Notes: generated by a model from the sequence alone, not told the origin. A DNA stretch of 64,000 nt from Bacteroidales bacterium (GCA_023229245.1 JALNZU010000012.1:29565-93564), one strand, 5' to 3'. Positions 54,025 through 63,940 are shown, numbered from the stretch's first letter. Translations and numbers: made by a program.

Positions 54025-55047
54025 CTATTTGATCAGGAATGGGAATTTATTGAAGTTTTTCAGTGCTATACCTGTTCCTCTTGCTACTGCTCTAAGTGGG
54101 TCTTCGGCTACACGTACCGGAAGTTTGGTTTTTTGCTGCAGGCGTATATCTAATCCTCTAAGCAGCGAGCCACCGCCAGCTAAATAAATACCTGTTCTGA
54201 AAATATCGGCAGAAAGCTCGGGTGGGGTAAGCTCAAGCGCATTCATCACGGCTGTCTCAATCTTTGAGATACTTTTGTCAAGGCTTTGTGCTATCTCAAC
54301 ATGGTTTACTTTAATCTCCTTTGGAATACCTGTTAACATATCTCTTCCATGAACAGGAAACTCATCAGGTGGGTTTTCGATTTGTGTGATAGCTGCCCCT
54401 ACTTCCATTTTAATGCGTTCGGCCGTACGCTCCCCAATGATGATATTGTGTTGCTTGCGCATATATTCCATGATATCCGAATTGAAATCATGTCCCGCAA
54501 TGCGGATAGAAGTGTTATTGACTATTCCACCAAGTGCGATGACGGCAATCTCGCTGGTGCCACCACCTATGTCAATGATCATATTTCCGTTTGGTTCTAA
54601 CACATCGATTCCTATTCCGATAGCTGCTGCCATAGGCTCGTGTATCAGTCGTACCTCTTTGGCTCCGGCCTGTTCGGCCGAATCTTTTACAGCTCGTTCC
54701 TCAACCTCTGTGATACCCGAAGGGATACAGATAACCATTTTCAATGCGGGAGGAAAGAGATGACTTTTGATCCCTATCATTTTGATCATCTCCCTGAGCA
54801 TATGCTCGGCAGCCTGGAAATCGGCAATAACTCCATCGCGCAAAGGACGTATGGTTTTGATGTTTTCGTGGGTTTTGCCATGCATCATCATAGCTTTTTT
54901 TCCAACAGCAATGATACGGCCGGTATTGCGCTCAACAGCTACTATTGACGGCTCGTCAACAACTACCTTGTCGTTATATAAAATCACTGTGTTGGCCGTA
55001 CCCAAATCAATGGCAATTTCTTTATTGAGGAAAGAGAACAGTCCCAT
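54025..55047 (-). CDS. mreB: Rod shape-determining protein MreB
   Basis: A 340-residue bacterial actin homolog. ATP-site motifs: IAIDLGTANTVI (phosphate 1), MIIDIGGGTSEIAVIALGG (phosphate 2) and IYLAGGGSLLRGLD (adenosine). HEPMAAAIGIGIDV is also present. It forms the cytoplasmic filament that guides lateral wall synthesis, so the cell is probably a rod. It lies 20 bases after purH and 158 bases before mreC. Confidence 0.97.
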   Translation of the reverse strand: MGLFSFLNKEIAIDLGTANTVILYNDKVVVDEPSIVAVERNTGRIIAVGKKAMMMHGKTHENIKTIRPLRDGVIADFQAAEHMLREMIKMIGIKSHLFPPALKMVICIPSGITEVEERAVKDSAEQAGAKEVRLIHEPMAAAIGIGIDVLEPNGNMIIDIGGGTSEIAVIALGGIVNNTSIRIAGHDFNSDIMEYMRKQHNIIIGERTAERIKMEVGAAITQIENPPDEFPVHGRDMLTGIPKEIKVNHVEIAQSLDKSISKIETAVMNALELTPPELSADIFRTGIYLAGGGSLLRGLDIRLQQKTKLPVRVAEDPLRAVARGTGIALKNFNKFPFLIK

Positions 55048-55067
55048 AATTCAAAGCAAAAAAAGGA

Positions 55068-56582
55068 TTAATGTTTAAAATGTCGTATTCCGGTGAAAAC
55101 CATAGCCATATCGTATTTATTGCATGCATCTATTGATTCCTGATCGCGAATAGAACCGCCGGGCTGAATAACGGCAGTAATCCCGGACTGATGAGCCAAG
55201 GTAACAGAATCGGGGAAAGGAAAAAACGCATCCGATGCCATAACAGAGCCATGTAAATCGGAAGATGTCTCATTAGCTTTGGCAATAGCTTGCTTCAAGG
55301 CATCAACACGGGAGGTTTGACCCATACCGCTACCTATCAACTGACCGTTCTTGACCAAGACGATGGCGTTGGAACGGGTGTGCTTGACTAATTTGTTGGC
55401 GATAAGCAAATCGTGAATCTCCCGATCGTCAGCATGTCGCTGGCTGACTGTTGTCAGATCAGCAGCAGTTTCAGATTGCAGGTCCCTGTCCTGCTGTAAT
55501 ATTCCGCCTAAGATACTTCGGTATTGAAAAGCAGGAAATGTTGATGGCTTCATCTTCAACAGTATTCGGTTTTTGCGGCTTGCCAATAGTTCAAAAGCGG
55601 TAGCCTCAAAGTCGGGAGCGATCAAAATTTCAAAAAACTGTTGATCGATCTTTGCTGCCGTTTGTAAATCAATAGGTTTGTTAGTTATCAGTATCCCGCC
55701 AAAAGCCGATACAGGGTCGCCGGCCAACGCAGCTTCAAAAGCTTGTACCAGTTCGTCGTGTATGGCAAAGCCGCAAGCATTGTTGTGCTTCAGTATGGCA
55801 AAAGCTGTTTCCTCAAACTCTGCAATCAGACTAAGTCCGGCATCCAGATCAAGCAGATTGTTGTATGAAAGAGGTTTACCGTGCAACTGTTCGAAAATGG
55901 AAGTCAGCCCTCCATAAAAGACAGCCTTCTGATGTGGGTTTTCGCCATAGCGTAGCGGTTGGCCGGCAGGCAGACTCAAACGTAGCTCTGAAGTACTATC
56001 AGTCGCAAACCAGTTGTAAATCCTGCTGTCGTAATGCGAGCTGACAGCAAAGCCATACGTGGCAAACCGCTTGCGATCGGCCATATTACTCGAGCAATGC
56101 TGCTGTTTTAATAAAGAATATATCTCCTCAAAATAATGGGATGAAGGTGCTAACAGCACTTCCTTGAAATTTTTTGCTGCAGCCCGTATGAGGGAAACAC
56201 CTCCAATATCAATATTTTCAATAATCTGAGCTTGATCGTTGCTTTGTTCTACAGTCTTTTCAAAAGGATATAAATCCACTATCACTAAATCGAAGGATTG
56301 AATCTGGTATGCCTCCATCTCTTCGGCGTCTGAAGCTATGGAAGGTCTTCCTAATATCCCGCCAAACACTTTTGGATGCAGCGTCTTCACCCGGCCACCT
56401 AAGAAAGATGGATACCCCGTCAGGTCTTCTATCTTTTCAACTTGTATATTCAAATTATGTATAAAGTCGTAGGTGCCACCGGTTGCAAACAGTTGCACCT
56501 GATGTTGCTGAAGAAGAGTGGCAATAGGTGCTAATTCTTCTTTACAGTATGCTGATAATAAAGCAGTTCGTATCTTTTTCAA
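55068..56582 (-). CDS. purH: Bifunctional AICAR transformylase/IMP cyclohydrolase PurH
   Basis: 504 residues. The N-terminal MGS-like cyclohydrolase domain (about 1-190: LFATGGTYDFI, GRVKTLHPKVFGGILGR, DLVIVDLYPFEKTV, ENIDIGGVSLIRAAAKN) and the C-terminal transformylase domain (LRYGENPHQKAVFYG, AILKHNNACGFA, DPVSAFGGILITN, GGSIRDQESIDAC) are complete. It catalyses the last two steps of purine synthesis. It heads the purH-mreB-mreC-mreD transcript, a pairing common in this phylum. Confidence 0.96.
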   Translation of the reverse strand: MKKIRTALLSAYCKEELAPIATLLQQHQVQLFATGGTYDFIHNLNIQVEKIEDLTGYPSFLGGRVKTLHPKVFGGILGRPSIASDAEEMEAYQIQSFDLVIVDLYPFEKTVEQSNDQAQIIENIDIGGVSLIRAAAKNFKEVLLAPSSHYFEEIYSLLKQQHCSSNMADRKRFATYGFAVSSHYDSRIYNWFATDSTSELRLSLPAGQPLRYGENPHQKAVFYGGLTSIFEQLHGKPLSYNNLLDLDAGLSLIAEFEETAFAILKHNNACGFAIHDELVQAFEAALAGDPVSAFGGILITNKPIDLQTAAKIDQQFFEILIAPDFEATAFELLASRKNRILLKMKPSTFPAFQYRSILGGILQQDRDLQSETAADLTTVSQRHADDREIHDLLIANKLVKHTRSNAIVLVKNGQLIGSGMGQTSRVDALKQAIAKANETSSDLHGSVMASDAFFPFPDSVTLAHQSGITAVIQPGGSIRDQESIDACNKYDMAMVFTGIRHFKH

Positions 56583-56701
56583 TGCCCCGACAGATATGGT
56601 TTATCTTTTTGCAAGATTACAAAAAAAACACGGGTTTAAAAGGGTATCGTATAGTTATATTTAATGATTGATTACTTTTACATGATTTATTGCAGGATTT
56701 T

Positions 56702-57949
56702 ATGTTGATTTTATTTCGTCTGATCCATGAAAGTTTTCGTTTTGCCATAGTATCTCTGATGGTCAATAAGGTACGTACCGTTTTATCGCTATTGGGTATT
56801 ACTATAGGCATATTTTCTATTATCGCTTTGTTTTCTGTTTTTGATAGCATGGAGAAGGCTATACGCGATAGCATCAGCTCGCTTGGAAACAATGTGTTGT
56901 ATATACAGAAATGGCCTTGGATGGCTGGTGGTTCTGATTATCCATGGTGGAAATACTGGCAACGTCCGGAAGCTACTTTAACCGAGATGGCCGAGCTTGA
57001 AAAGCGTAGTAATGCTGCTGAGGCTTTTGCTTTTTGGGTTTCAACCTCACGCGATGTTTCGTATCAGTCAGCTACCGTATCTGGTGTTTCTATCCAGGCT
57101 GTATCGCACGGATACCCGCAAGTGATGCCTTTCGATCTTCAAAACGGGCGATATTTTACACCTATCGAATCGCAAACCGGAAGAAATATAATCATCATTG
57201 GGGCTGATGTAGCATCCGAACTGTTTGGCAGCTCCGATCCAACAGGCCAGACAGTAAAAGTGTTCGGGCGAAAACTGAATGTGATTGGAGTGTTGAAAAA
57301 AGAAGGTGAGAATATGTTTGGCGAAGCAAATGATAAGCTGGCATTTATCCCGATTAATTTTGCCCGGAATGTGATGGATATCAAAACAAGAGGGACTATC
57401 ATAGCCGTGAAAAATAAAGAAGGCTTGCCAAATGAAGAACTTAAAGACGAACTTATTGGACTGATGCGTTCTATACGAAAATTAAAACCCTTAGAAGAAG
57501 ACAACTTCTCAATAAACGAAATGGATATCATTAATAAGTCGTTTGATCAGTTGTTTGGTGTGATTGCTATAGTAGGTTGGATAGTAGGCGGATTCTCTCT
57601 TTTGGTGGGTGGATTTGGAATAGCTAATATCATGTTTGTTTCGGTGAAAGAGCGTACTAATCAGATAGGTATTCAAAAATCAATAGGAGCAAAAAACTAT
57701 TTTATTCTTTTACAGTTTCTGTTTGAAGCTGTGTTTCTTTCTATCATCGGAGGTATAGTTGGATTGATACTAGTGTGGTTAATCAGTGTCTTAGTAACGA
57801 ATCTCTCAAGTTTCACCTTGCTTTTATCTTTTAAAAATATTCTGTTAGGTTTATTGGTTTCAGGTTCAATAGGTTTGATATCAGGTTTCATCCCCTCATG
57901 GTCAGCCGCACACCTTGACCCGGTTGACGCAATGCGGTCGAGCTTTTAA
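56702..57949 (+). CDS. MacB-type ABC transporter permease
   Basis: About 415 residues from the ATG at 56702; a TTG start 4 codons upstream is possible. An N-terminal helix (SLLGITIGIFSIIALFSVFD), a MacB periplasmic core (about 45-270) and three C-terminal helices of the FtsX-like fold (VGWIVGGFSLLVGGFGIANI; SVKERTNQIGIQKSIGAKN; final SAAHLDPVDAMRSSF). The ATPase partner is not adjacent. It probably works in export or lipoprotein/peptide extrusion; the substrate is unknown. Confidence 0.88.
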   Translation: MLILFRLIHESFRFAIVSLMVNKVRTVLSLLGITIGIFSIIALFSVFDSMEKAIRDSISSLGNNVLYIQKWPWMAGGSDYPWWKYWQRPEATLTEMAELEKRSNAAEAFAFWVSTSRDVSYQSATVSGVSIQAVSHGYPQVMPFDLQNGRYFTPIESQTGRNIIIIGADVASELFGSSDPTGQTVKVFGRKLNVIGVLKKEGENMFGEANDKLAFIPINFARNVMDIKTRGTIIAVKNKEGLPNEELKDELIGLMRSIRKLKPLEEDNFSINEMDIINKSFDQLFGVIAIVGWIVGGFSLLVGGFGIANIMFVSVKERTNQIGIQKSIGAKNYFILLQFLFEAVFLSIIGGIVGLILVWLISVLVTNLSSFTLLLSFKNILLGLLVSGSIGLISGFIPSWSAAHLDPVDAMRSSF

Positions 57950-58083
57950 CACAATAAAACCTCCGTTTGCATACTGCACTATTGCTCTCATAGCTATTGC
58001 ATTGTATAGGAAAAAATCCTGAAGAACAAGATAGATTTTTTTGGTGAGCAGAAACTTCTTATCTTTACGGATTAAACAGGGAG

Positions 58084-59883
58084 ATGATGTCAAGCAGGTG
58101 GGTATTAAAGCAACAAGGTGATAATGAGGTTATACAGCAATTAATGAAAGTGCTGGGAGTGGATGAAACCATTGCCAATTTACTAGCACAGCGTCAGATC
58201 ACAAGTTTTCAGGAAGCCAAAGAGTTTTTTCGTCCCGATCACCATCAACTGCATGATCCATTTCTGATGAAAGATATGGAGGAAGCTGTGCAGCGGGTGC
58301 TCAGCGCTATAGAAAACAGCGAAAAGGTTTTAATATATGGGGATTATGATGTAGATGGAACCACCTCCGTTGCCTTAGTATATTCATACCTTAAAAAATA
58401 TTTTAAAAAACGTATTGAGTTTTATATACCCGACCGCTACGATGAAGGTTACGGTATATCATACAAAGGGATTGACCATGCGGCTGATAATAATTTTCAG
58501 CTTGTCATCGCACTTGACTGCGGTATCAAAGCAGTTGACAAAATAAACTACGCCAATGAAAAAGGGGTTGACTTTATCATTTGCGACCATCACCGTCCGG
58601 GCGATGTGCTTCCGGATGCAGTAGCCGTACTCGATCCTAAACGAGCCGACTGCAACTACCCATTCAAAGAACTTAGTGGATGCGGGGTAGGATTTAAACT
58701 TATCTCAGCATTGGCACAACGACAGCATATTCCATTTAAAAATCTACTCCCATATCTCGACTTTGTCGCAATAAGTATTGCTGCTGATATAGTACCTATC
58801 ACCGGAGAAAACAGATTTATGGCATACTACGGACTAAAACTGATCAACACCAGACCCCGATCGGGCATTGAATCGGTGCTTCGATATGCGCAGGTGTTGC
58901 GCAGAGAAATACATACCGATAAGACCGACCTTGCTTTCAGCCGTGAGTTGACAATTAGCGACCTGGTGTTCCTGATAGGACCACGTATTAATGCAGCCGG
59001 AAGAATAGAAAGTGCCTGCGATTCAGTGCGACTGCTGCTTACCGATAGAATGAGTCATTCTGATAAATTAGCGCATACCATTAACGAACTCAATACCGAA
59101 AGAAGAAATTTAGACAATCAGATCACCGAAGAAGCTCTGGCAATGATCGAAGAAGACCATGAGCGGAAATATGCTAAAAGTACAGTGCTCTACAATGCTA
59201 ACTGGCATAAGGGAGTGATTGGAATAGTAGCCTCCCGTTTGACAGATTATTACTACCGCCCAACCATTATTCTCACACGCTCTAATGGGCTTATTACAGG
59301 ATCAGCAAGGTCTATCAAACATTTTGACGTATATGATGCTATAGACCATTGTTCCGACTTGCTTGAGCATTTTGGCGGCCATAAATATGCAGCCGGACTG
59401 TCGATGCGACCCGAAAATCTTGAACAGTTCAGAGAAAGATTTAATAATTACGTAGAACAAAATATTAACGAGGATATCATGCATCCAGAGATTGAGATTG
59501 ATGCGGATCTGAAATTTGAACATATCACCCCGAAATTTATGCGCATACTCAAACAATTTGCGCCATTCGGCCCGGGAAATATGTCACCGATATTTCGTAC
59601 CAGAAAAGTTATAGATACGGGCAAAGCACGAATAGTGAAAAAAAATCATCTTAAACTCGAACTGATACAAATGGATTCACGAAGCGATCCAATGCCAGGG
59701 ATAGCCTTTCAACAAGGACATCACTTTGAACAAATAAAAGATGGAAAAATGGTTGATGTGGCGTATCACTTAGAAGAAAATGAATGGATGGGACAAGTGA
59801 ATCTTCAAATCAATGTGAAAGATATAAAAGCCTATGACCCAAACAAAGAAGAGATAGGCAAATATGACCACTATACTCAATAA
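58084..59883 (+). CDS. recJ: Single-stranded-DNA-specific exonuclease RecJ
   Basis: 599 residues, start supported by GGGAG before ATGATG. DHH phosphoesterase motifs: IYGDYDVDGTTSVALV, LDCGIKA and FIICDHHRPG; then a DHHA1 domain (about 340-440; NWHKGVIGIVASRL, FGGHKYAAGLS) and the OB-fold end. It degrades single-stranded DNA 5' to 3' in recombination and repair. The 3' end overlaps the convergent DUF308 gene by 7 bases. Confidence 0.96.
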   Translation: MMSSRWVLKQQGDNEVIQQLMKVLGVDETIANLLAQRQITSFQEAKEFFRPDHHQLHDPFLMKDMEEAVQRVLSAIENSEKVLIYGDYDVDGTTSVALVYSYLKKYFKKRIEFYIPDRYDEGYGISYKGIDHAADNNFQLVIALDCGIKAVDKINYANEKGVDFIICDHHRPGDVLPDAVAVLDPKRADCNYPFKELSGCGVGFKLISALAQRQHIPFKNLLPYLDFVAISIAADIVPITGENRFMAYYGLKLINTRPRSGIESVLRYAQVLRREIHTDKTDLAFSRELTISDLVFLIGPRINAAGRIESACDSVRLLLTDRMSHSDKLAHTINELNTERRNLDNQITEEALAMIEEDHERKYAKSTVLYNANWHKGVIGIVASRLTDYYYRPTIILTRSNGLITGSARSIKHFDVYDAIDHCSDLLEHFGGHKYAAGLSMRPENLEQFRERFNNYVEQNINEDIMHPEIEIDADLKFEHITPKFMRILKQFAPFGPGNMSPIFRTRKVIDTGKARIVKKNHLKLELIQMDSRSDPMPGIAFQQGHHFEQIKDGKMVDVAYHLEENEWMGQVNLQINVKDIKAYDPNKEEIGKYDHYTQ

Positions 59884-60425
59884 GATGGCATGCGGCTTAT
59901 AGTCCTAAGGCGTATAGAAAACCAAATCAAAATAATACCAAAAAACAACGCCAAAATCCCACTTAATACAATAATGGCCTGAGCAAACCGAAAAGGGTTG
60001 AAAAGCATCAATACTCCAAAACCTAAAGTAACCAATGCATTGAACAATATTAAATTTTTAGGGCGAAAAGCTTGTTTCAGATTGACTAATACGATCAATT
60101 GCATGATACCTACTACAAGAGCCAATATCCCCATAGTACTTACGAATAATTCAATGGCACTTTGGGTATAAACCATGATCAGGATTCCAGCTGTAACATA
60201 AAGTAAGCCTTGTATGAGCAGCCATAAAAACGGCAGCTTTTTGGAGATACGGTTGCCTGTAACAAGGAGCACTAATATGCCACTAAGCAGTATCACCAAA
60301 CCACTATACCAGCCTAATGCTTGAAGAGTTTCGGCCGGAACAAATAAAACGATAAGGCCGTAAATAACGGCCAACAGCCCGTGAAATAAATATATCCCCC
60401 AGTTTCGTACTAATATGAATGACAT
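59877..60425 (-). CDS. DUF308/HdeD family membrane protein
   Basis: 182 residues with six regularly spaced hydrophobic helices in two- or three-fold internal repeat style (YLFHGLLAVIYGLIVLFVPA; LVILLSGILVLLVTG; AFRPKNLILFNALVTLGFG), as in HdeD/DUF308 proteins linked to acid resistance in enterobacteria. Function here is unknown. A CAAAAGTA sequence at 60462-60469 (minus-strand TACTTTTG) is a candidate -7 box. Confidence 0.85.
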   Translation of the reverse strand: MSFILVRNWGIYLFHGLLAVIYGLIVLFVPAETLQALGWYSGLVILLSGILVLLVTGNRISKKLPFLWLLIQGLLYVTAGILIMVYTQSAIELFVSTMGILALVVGIMQLIVLVNLKQAFRPKNLILFNALVTLGFGVLMLFNPFRFAQAIIVLSGILALFFGIILIWFSIRLRTISRMPSY

Positions 60426-60754
60426 AATGTGAAGGTTGATTAACTATATGTTTTATACATGCAAAAGTACATAAATCGGTGAGGTAATCCTTGGGTTTAA
60501 AATCATTGTTAATCTGTTTTTGCAGGTAGTCAGCATAGGTTCAGGCTGTGAAGTGTTTATTTTATATTGGTGTAATACATAGTGTATCAATGATATACAT
60601 TAAATGATATAGGATATTTATTCATAGGTCTTCAATTAAAAGGTGTTTTAGTTGTATTTTTTTTATTTTTGCATAAAAAGCGCTGATATGGTTTCTAATG
60701 GTAGACAAATGCGTGGCGCACGAACAACCGAAATAAAAGAATAACAGTAAACTC
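60426..60754. other. 329-base divergent intergenic region
   Basis: It separates the leftward DUF308 gene from the rightward sigma-54 activator gene. It holds candidate -7 boxes in both directions: TACTTTTG on the minus strand (60462-60469) and TATTTTTG on the plus strand (60664-60671). I found no sigma-54 (GG-N10-GC) promoter of good quality and no gene. Confidence 0.5.
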
Positions 60755-62098
60755 ATGGAGTCCTTGCGAATTTTTGTGGTAGAGGATGATGCATTTTTTG
60801 GCGAAATGCTGAAATATCATTTATCTCTGAATCAGGACAATGAGGTACATTTGTTTAAGACTGGCTCGGATTGTATCAAAAACCTGTATAGGATGCCTTC
60901 CCTTGTATCGTTAGACTATAGCCTACCCGATATGTCGGGCCTGGAGGTGATGAGACGGATCAAAAAGGAACTTTTAGATATACCCGTTGTGATTGTTTCC
61001 GGGCAGGAGGATGTGTCAACGGCGGTTAATCTGTTGCGAGAAGGGGCTTATGACTATTTTGTCAAAGATGAAGATGTGAAAGACAGGCTATGGAACGTCA
61101 TCAAGAAGATCAGAGAGAACCTGAGTTTGAAACGCGAAATTATTCAGCTGAAAGAAGAGATAGGACAGAAGTATGAGTTTCGCAATAGCATCAAAGGTAC
61201 GAGTACTCCTATGAAACAGCTGTTTAGCCTGATGGAAAAAGCTACCCGAAGCAATATCACTGTTTCCATCAGCGGTGAAACAGGTACAGGTAAAGAGTTA
61301 GTAGCTAAGGCAATACATTATAACTCACTCCGTTCTAATCATCCATTTGTAGCAGTGAACGTATCGGCCATACCAAGCGAACTGATCGAGAGTGAAATGT
61401 TCGGACATGAAAAAGGTAGTTTTACAGGCGCTATAACACGTAAGATAGGAAAGTTTGAACTAGCCCAGAACGGCACATTGTTTTTAGATGAAATAGGTGA
61501 GATGGACATGCATATGCAGTCGAAATTGCTGCGTGTGATACAGGAAAGGGAGTTGCAACGGGTAGGCGGAAATCAAACTATCAAAATCGATATCAGACTT
61601 ATAGTAGCAACAAACCGAAATCTGACCGAAGAAGTACAAAAAGGAAACTTTCGGGAAGACTTGTACTACCGCTTATTAGGACTGCCTATCGAGCTGCCTC
61701 CACTACGCGATAGAGGAAATGACAGCATTATCCTGGCAAAATATTTTGTGGATGAATTTTGTCAGGAAAATAATATCCCAAAGCTTCAAATCTCCGAAGC
61801 CGCTCAACAAAAATTGATGCAATACTCTTTCCCGGGGAATGTTAGAGAACTGAAAGCAGTCATCGAATTGGCAGCCGTACTGACCGACCATAACACCATA
61901 GAAGAAAAACATATACGGTATAACTCTACCAATGCTTCCAGCCATTTCCTCTTGGAAGAAAACACATTGGAAGAATATACCCGAAAGATCATCCGGTTCT
62001 ACTTAGATAAATACAACGAGAATGTAGTATTAGTAGCGAAAAAACTAAATATTGGAAAATCAACTATCTATCGTATGATCAAAGAAAACCGACTATAA
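60755..62098 (+). CDS. Sigma-54-dependent response regulator (NtrC family)
   Basis: 447 residues. Receiver domain (1-120; phospho-acceptor Asp54 in SLDYSLPD); AAA+ domain with Walker A GETGTGKE (174-181), the sigma-54 contact loop as GSFTGA (221-226; Ser for Ala is a known variant) and Walker B TLFLDEIGEM; and a Fis-type helix-turn-helix (VVLVAKKLNIGKSTIYRMIK). It activates sigma-54 promoters when phosphorylated. The gene for a stand-alone Hpt protein follows after 5 bases; no histidine kinase gene is nearby, so phosphate probably arrives through that Hpt protein. Confidence 0.94.
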   Translation: MESLRIFVVEDDAFFGEMLKYHLSLNQDNEVHLFKTGSDCIKNLYRMPSLVSLDYSLPDMSGLEVMRRIKKELLDIPVVIVSGQEDVSTAVNLLREGAYDYFVKDEDVKDRLWNVIKKIRENLSLKREIIQLKEEIGQKYEFRNSIKGTSTPMKQLFSLMEKATRSNITVSISGETGTGKELVAKAIHYNSLRSNHPFVAVNVSAIPSELIESEMFGHEKGSFTGAITRKIGKFELAQNGTLFLDEIGEMDMHMQSKLLRVIQERELQRVGGNQTIKIDIRLIVATNRNLTEEVQKGNFREDLYYRLLGLPIELPPLRDRGNDSIILAKYFVDEFCQENNIPKLQISEAAQQKLMQYSFPGNVRELKAVIELAAVLTDHNTIEEKHIRYNSTNASSHFLLEENTLEEYTRKIIRFYLDKYNENVVLVAKKLNIGKSTIYRMIKENRL

Positions 62099-62103
62099 CA
62101 ACT

Positions 62104-62457
62104 ATGAACTCAACCAACTCTACTTATAATCTAACCCGCCTCAAAGCATTCGTGGGTGATGATCCTGATGTGATAGCCAATATGGTACAGGTGTTTTTGA
62201 AATCTGCCAATGACTTGATAGGCCAGCTTATTGAAGGAGAGGCCCAGCATAATACAGAGAAAATATACCATGCCGTTCATGCTCTGAAACCCTCATTGGA
62301 TATTTTTGGAATAGATGATATGCACCAGCCCGTTCGGGAGTTGGAAAAGCTTGCACAAGAAAATACCGATGTCGTACTACTAGAGCCATTACTTCAACAA
62401 CTGATTACACGGACACAACATTTTCTTAAGCAGCTTCAAGTAGATTTCAACACATAG
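62104..62457 (+). CDS. Stand-alone Hpt (histidine phosphotransfer) protein
   Basis: A 117-residue all-helical protein with the Hpt motif YHAVHALKPSLDIFG, phospho-accepting His59 (HxLKxS). The family's usual Gly after Lys is Pro here. It lies 5 bases after the sigma-54 activator, so the two are probably co-transcribed and act together: a remote hybrid kinase, this Hpt, then the receiver of the activator. Confidence 0.87.
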   Translation: MNSTNSTYNLTRLKAFVGDDPDVIANMVQVFLKSANDLIGQLIEGEAQHNTEKIYHAVHALKPSLDIFGIDDMHQPVRELEKLAQENTDVVLLEPLLQQLITRTQHFLKQLQVDFNT

Positions 62458-62514
62458 AACTGTTCACAAAGAAAAAAACAACAATTCCTATAATACAAAC
62501 CAAATTTTTCAGAA

Positions 62515-63906
62515 ATGACAACAAAACACGTTATTAGTGCAATAGCGGCTTATCTTTTCTGGGGTCTTGCATTGTATGCTCAGCAAGGCCAGATCTTTGT
62601 TGACCAAAATAATCAGACAACTGTTGAAGATGGCAGCAACCTATCTCCCTACACTTCAATAAACGGAGCATTGGAGCAAGCCGTATGGGGAGATACCATT
62701 AAAGTAGCTCAGGGATTGTATGCCGAAAATGTTCTGATACAATCCAAACAAGTATTTCTGTTGGGGTCTTTTGCAGGAGGTACAATAGATAATTATGCAA
62801 ACGGTTTGGGTGGTGATTTTTTAACTCGAGACTATCAGTCTTATTCCACTCATATTCAAGGACAAAATACAGATCCCGTAATTGAGCTCAGGTATGAGAC
62901 CTCTGGAACTATCATTGATGGCTTTACCATAACCGGTGGACATAGAGGTATCCTTTTCGACAGCGATTATACATGGCCACCTGTGGAACAGGTTCTTATC
63001 TCAAATAATATTATTGAAAATAATGGATGGGAAGAACTAAACGATGAGATAGGGGGTGGCCTGTTAGTAAGAGGAGATCGCATCAGTATAAAGGGAAATA
63101 TCATCCGGCAAAACAAAGCCGGACGTGGGGGTGCCTTATGTGCGGCAGGCGATAGCATAGTGATACAACATAACACCATAGAAGGAAATATTGCCAATTC
63201 GGATCATGGGGGTGCCCTATATCTGTTTGGTAAGGTGATTCTGACCGATAACCTGATCTCTAACAATAGGGTGGGTGAATTAGTTGGTTATGGATGGGGT
63301 GGTGGTGCTATTTTTATGGAAAGCGGAACAGGATTCTCCGTCTCAGAGCGAAATATATATTGCTATAATTACGCCCCTACCTATGGGGGTGGGGTATTTG
63401 TAGATGAGGCTGCTACTGTCTATATGTCGCACGATTTGGTATATGCAAACAGTAATTCAGATTCGTACTACGGTGGTGCAGGAGTAGCGATTGACGAAAG
63501 TGGAAACAATGAACCTTCGTATCTGTTTATGAATCATTGTACCGTAGCCTTCAATCATTCCGAGTACGGCAATCCTGGTAATGGAGTCTTAGCCGACGTC
63601 AATGCCATGGCCGAGATAACCAATAGTATCTTTTACGGTAACGGAGGTGATTTTCATACGAATAGTGGATCGGCTATTACAATTTCTTTTTCTCTCTGTG
63701 AGGATGAGGTAAACGGTGAAGGCGTTATACATGATGATCCATTCTTTGCCGATGCTTCTCAGGGCGATTTTCATCTGCGTTCGAAAGAGGGACGTTATAC
63801 GCCCAATGGATGGGTAAAGGATGAGGTACATAGCCCTGCTATTGATACAGGGGATCCCAATTCCGACTATTACTTAGGCACTTTCAGAAAAGGATTAAAT
63901 ATTTGA
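62515..63906 (+). CDS. Secreted right-handed beta-helix protein, probably C-terminally shortened
   Basis: 463 residues. Signal peptide (to about residue 23, ALYAQ); then a DUF1565/pectin-lyase-like beta helix with repeats such as VLISNNIIENNGW, ISIKGNIIRQNKAGRGGALC and VIQHNTIEGNIANSDHGGAL. The last part, SPAIDTGDPNSDYY, is the point where relatives continue with a Pro/Asn-Gly-Gly-Arg-Ile-Asn-x-Gly segment and a T9SS sorting domain. Here it ends LGTFRKGLNI, with a terminator 35 bases on. It may have lost its sorting signal. It could be a polysaccharide-binding or lyase-like protein, but no catalytic residues can be assigned. Confidence 0.8.
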   Translation: MTTKHVISAIAAYLFWGLALYAQQGQIFVDQNNQTTVEDGSNLSPYTSINGALEQAVWGDTIKVAQGLYAENVLIQSKQVFLLGSFAGGTIDNYANGLGGDFLTRDYQSYSTHIQGQNTDPVIELRYETSGTIIDGFTITGGHRGILFDSDYTWPPVEQVLISNNIIENNGWEELNDEIGGGLLVRGDRISIKGNIIRQNKAGRGGALCAAGDSIVIQHNTIEGNIANSDHGGALYLFGKVILTDNLISNNRVGELVGYGWGGGAIFMESGTGFSVSERNIYCYNYAPTYGGGVFVDEAATVYMSHDLVYANSNSDSYYGGAGVAIDESGNNEPSYLFMNHCTVAFNHSEYGNPGNGVLADVNAMAEITNSIFYGNGGDFHTNSGSAITISFSLCEDEVNGEGVIHDDPFFADASQGDFHLRSKEGRYTPNGWVKDEVHSPAIDTGDPNSDYYLGTFRKGLNI

Positions 63907-63940
63907 TTTATAGATAAATAAGTTGTATCTTTACTGAAAC

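Noticed and set aside
61415..61432. Loss of function of the sigma-54 contact loop (GSFTGA for GAFTGA)
   Set aside because: Ser at the second position occurs in working activators, so this is not evidence of inactivity.
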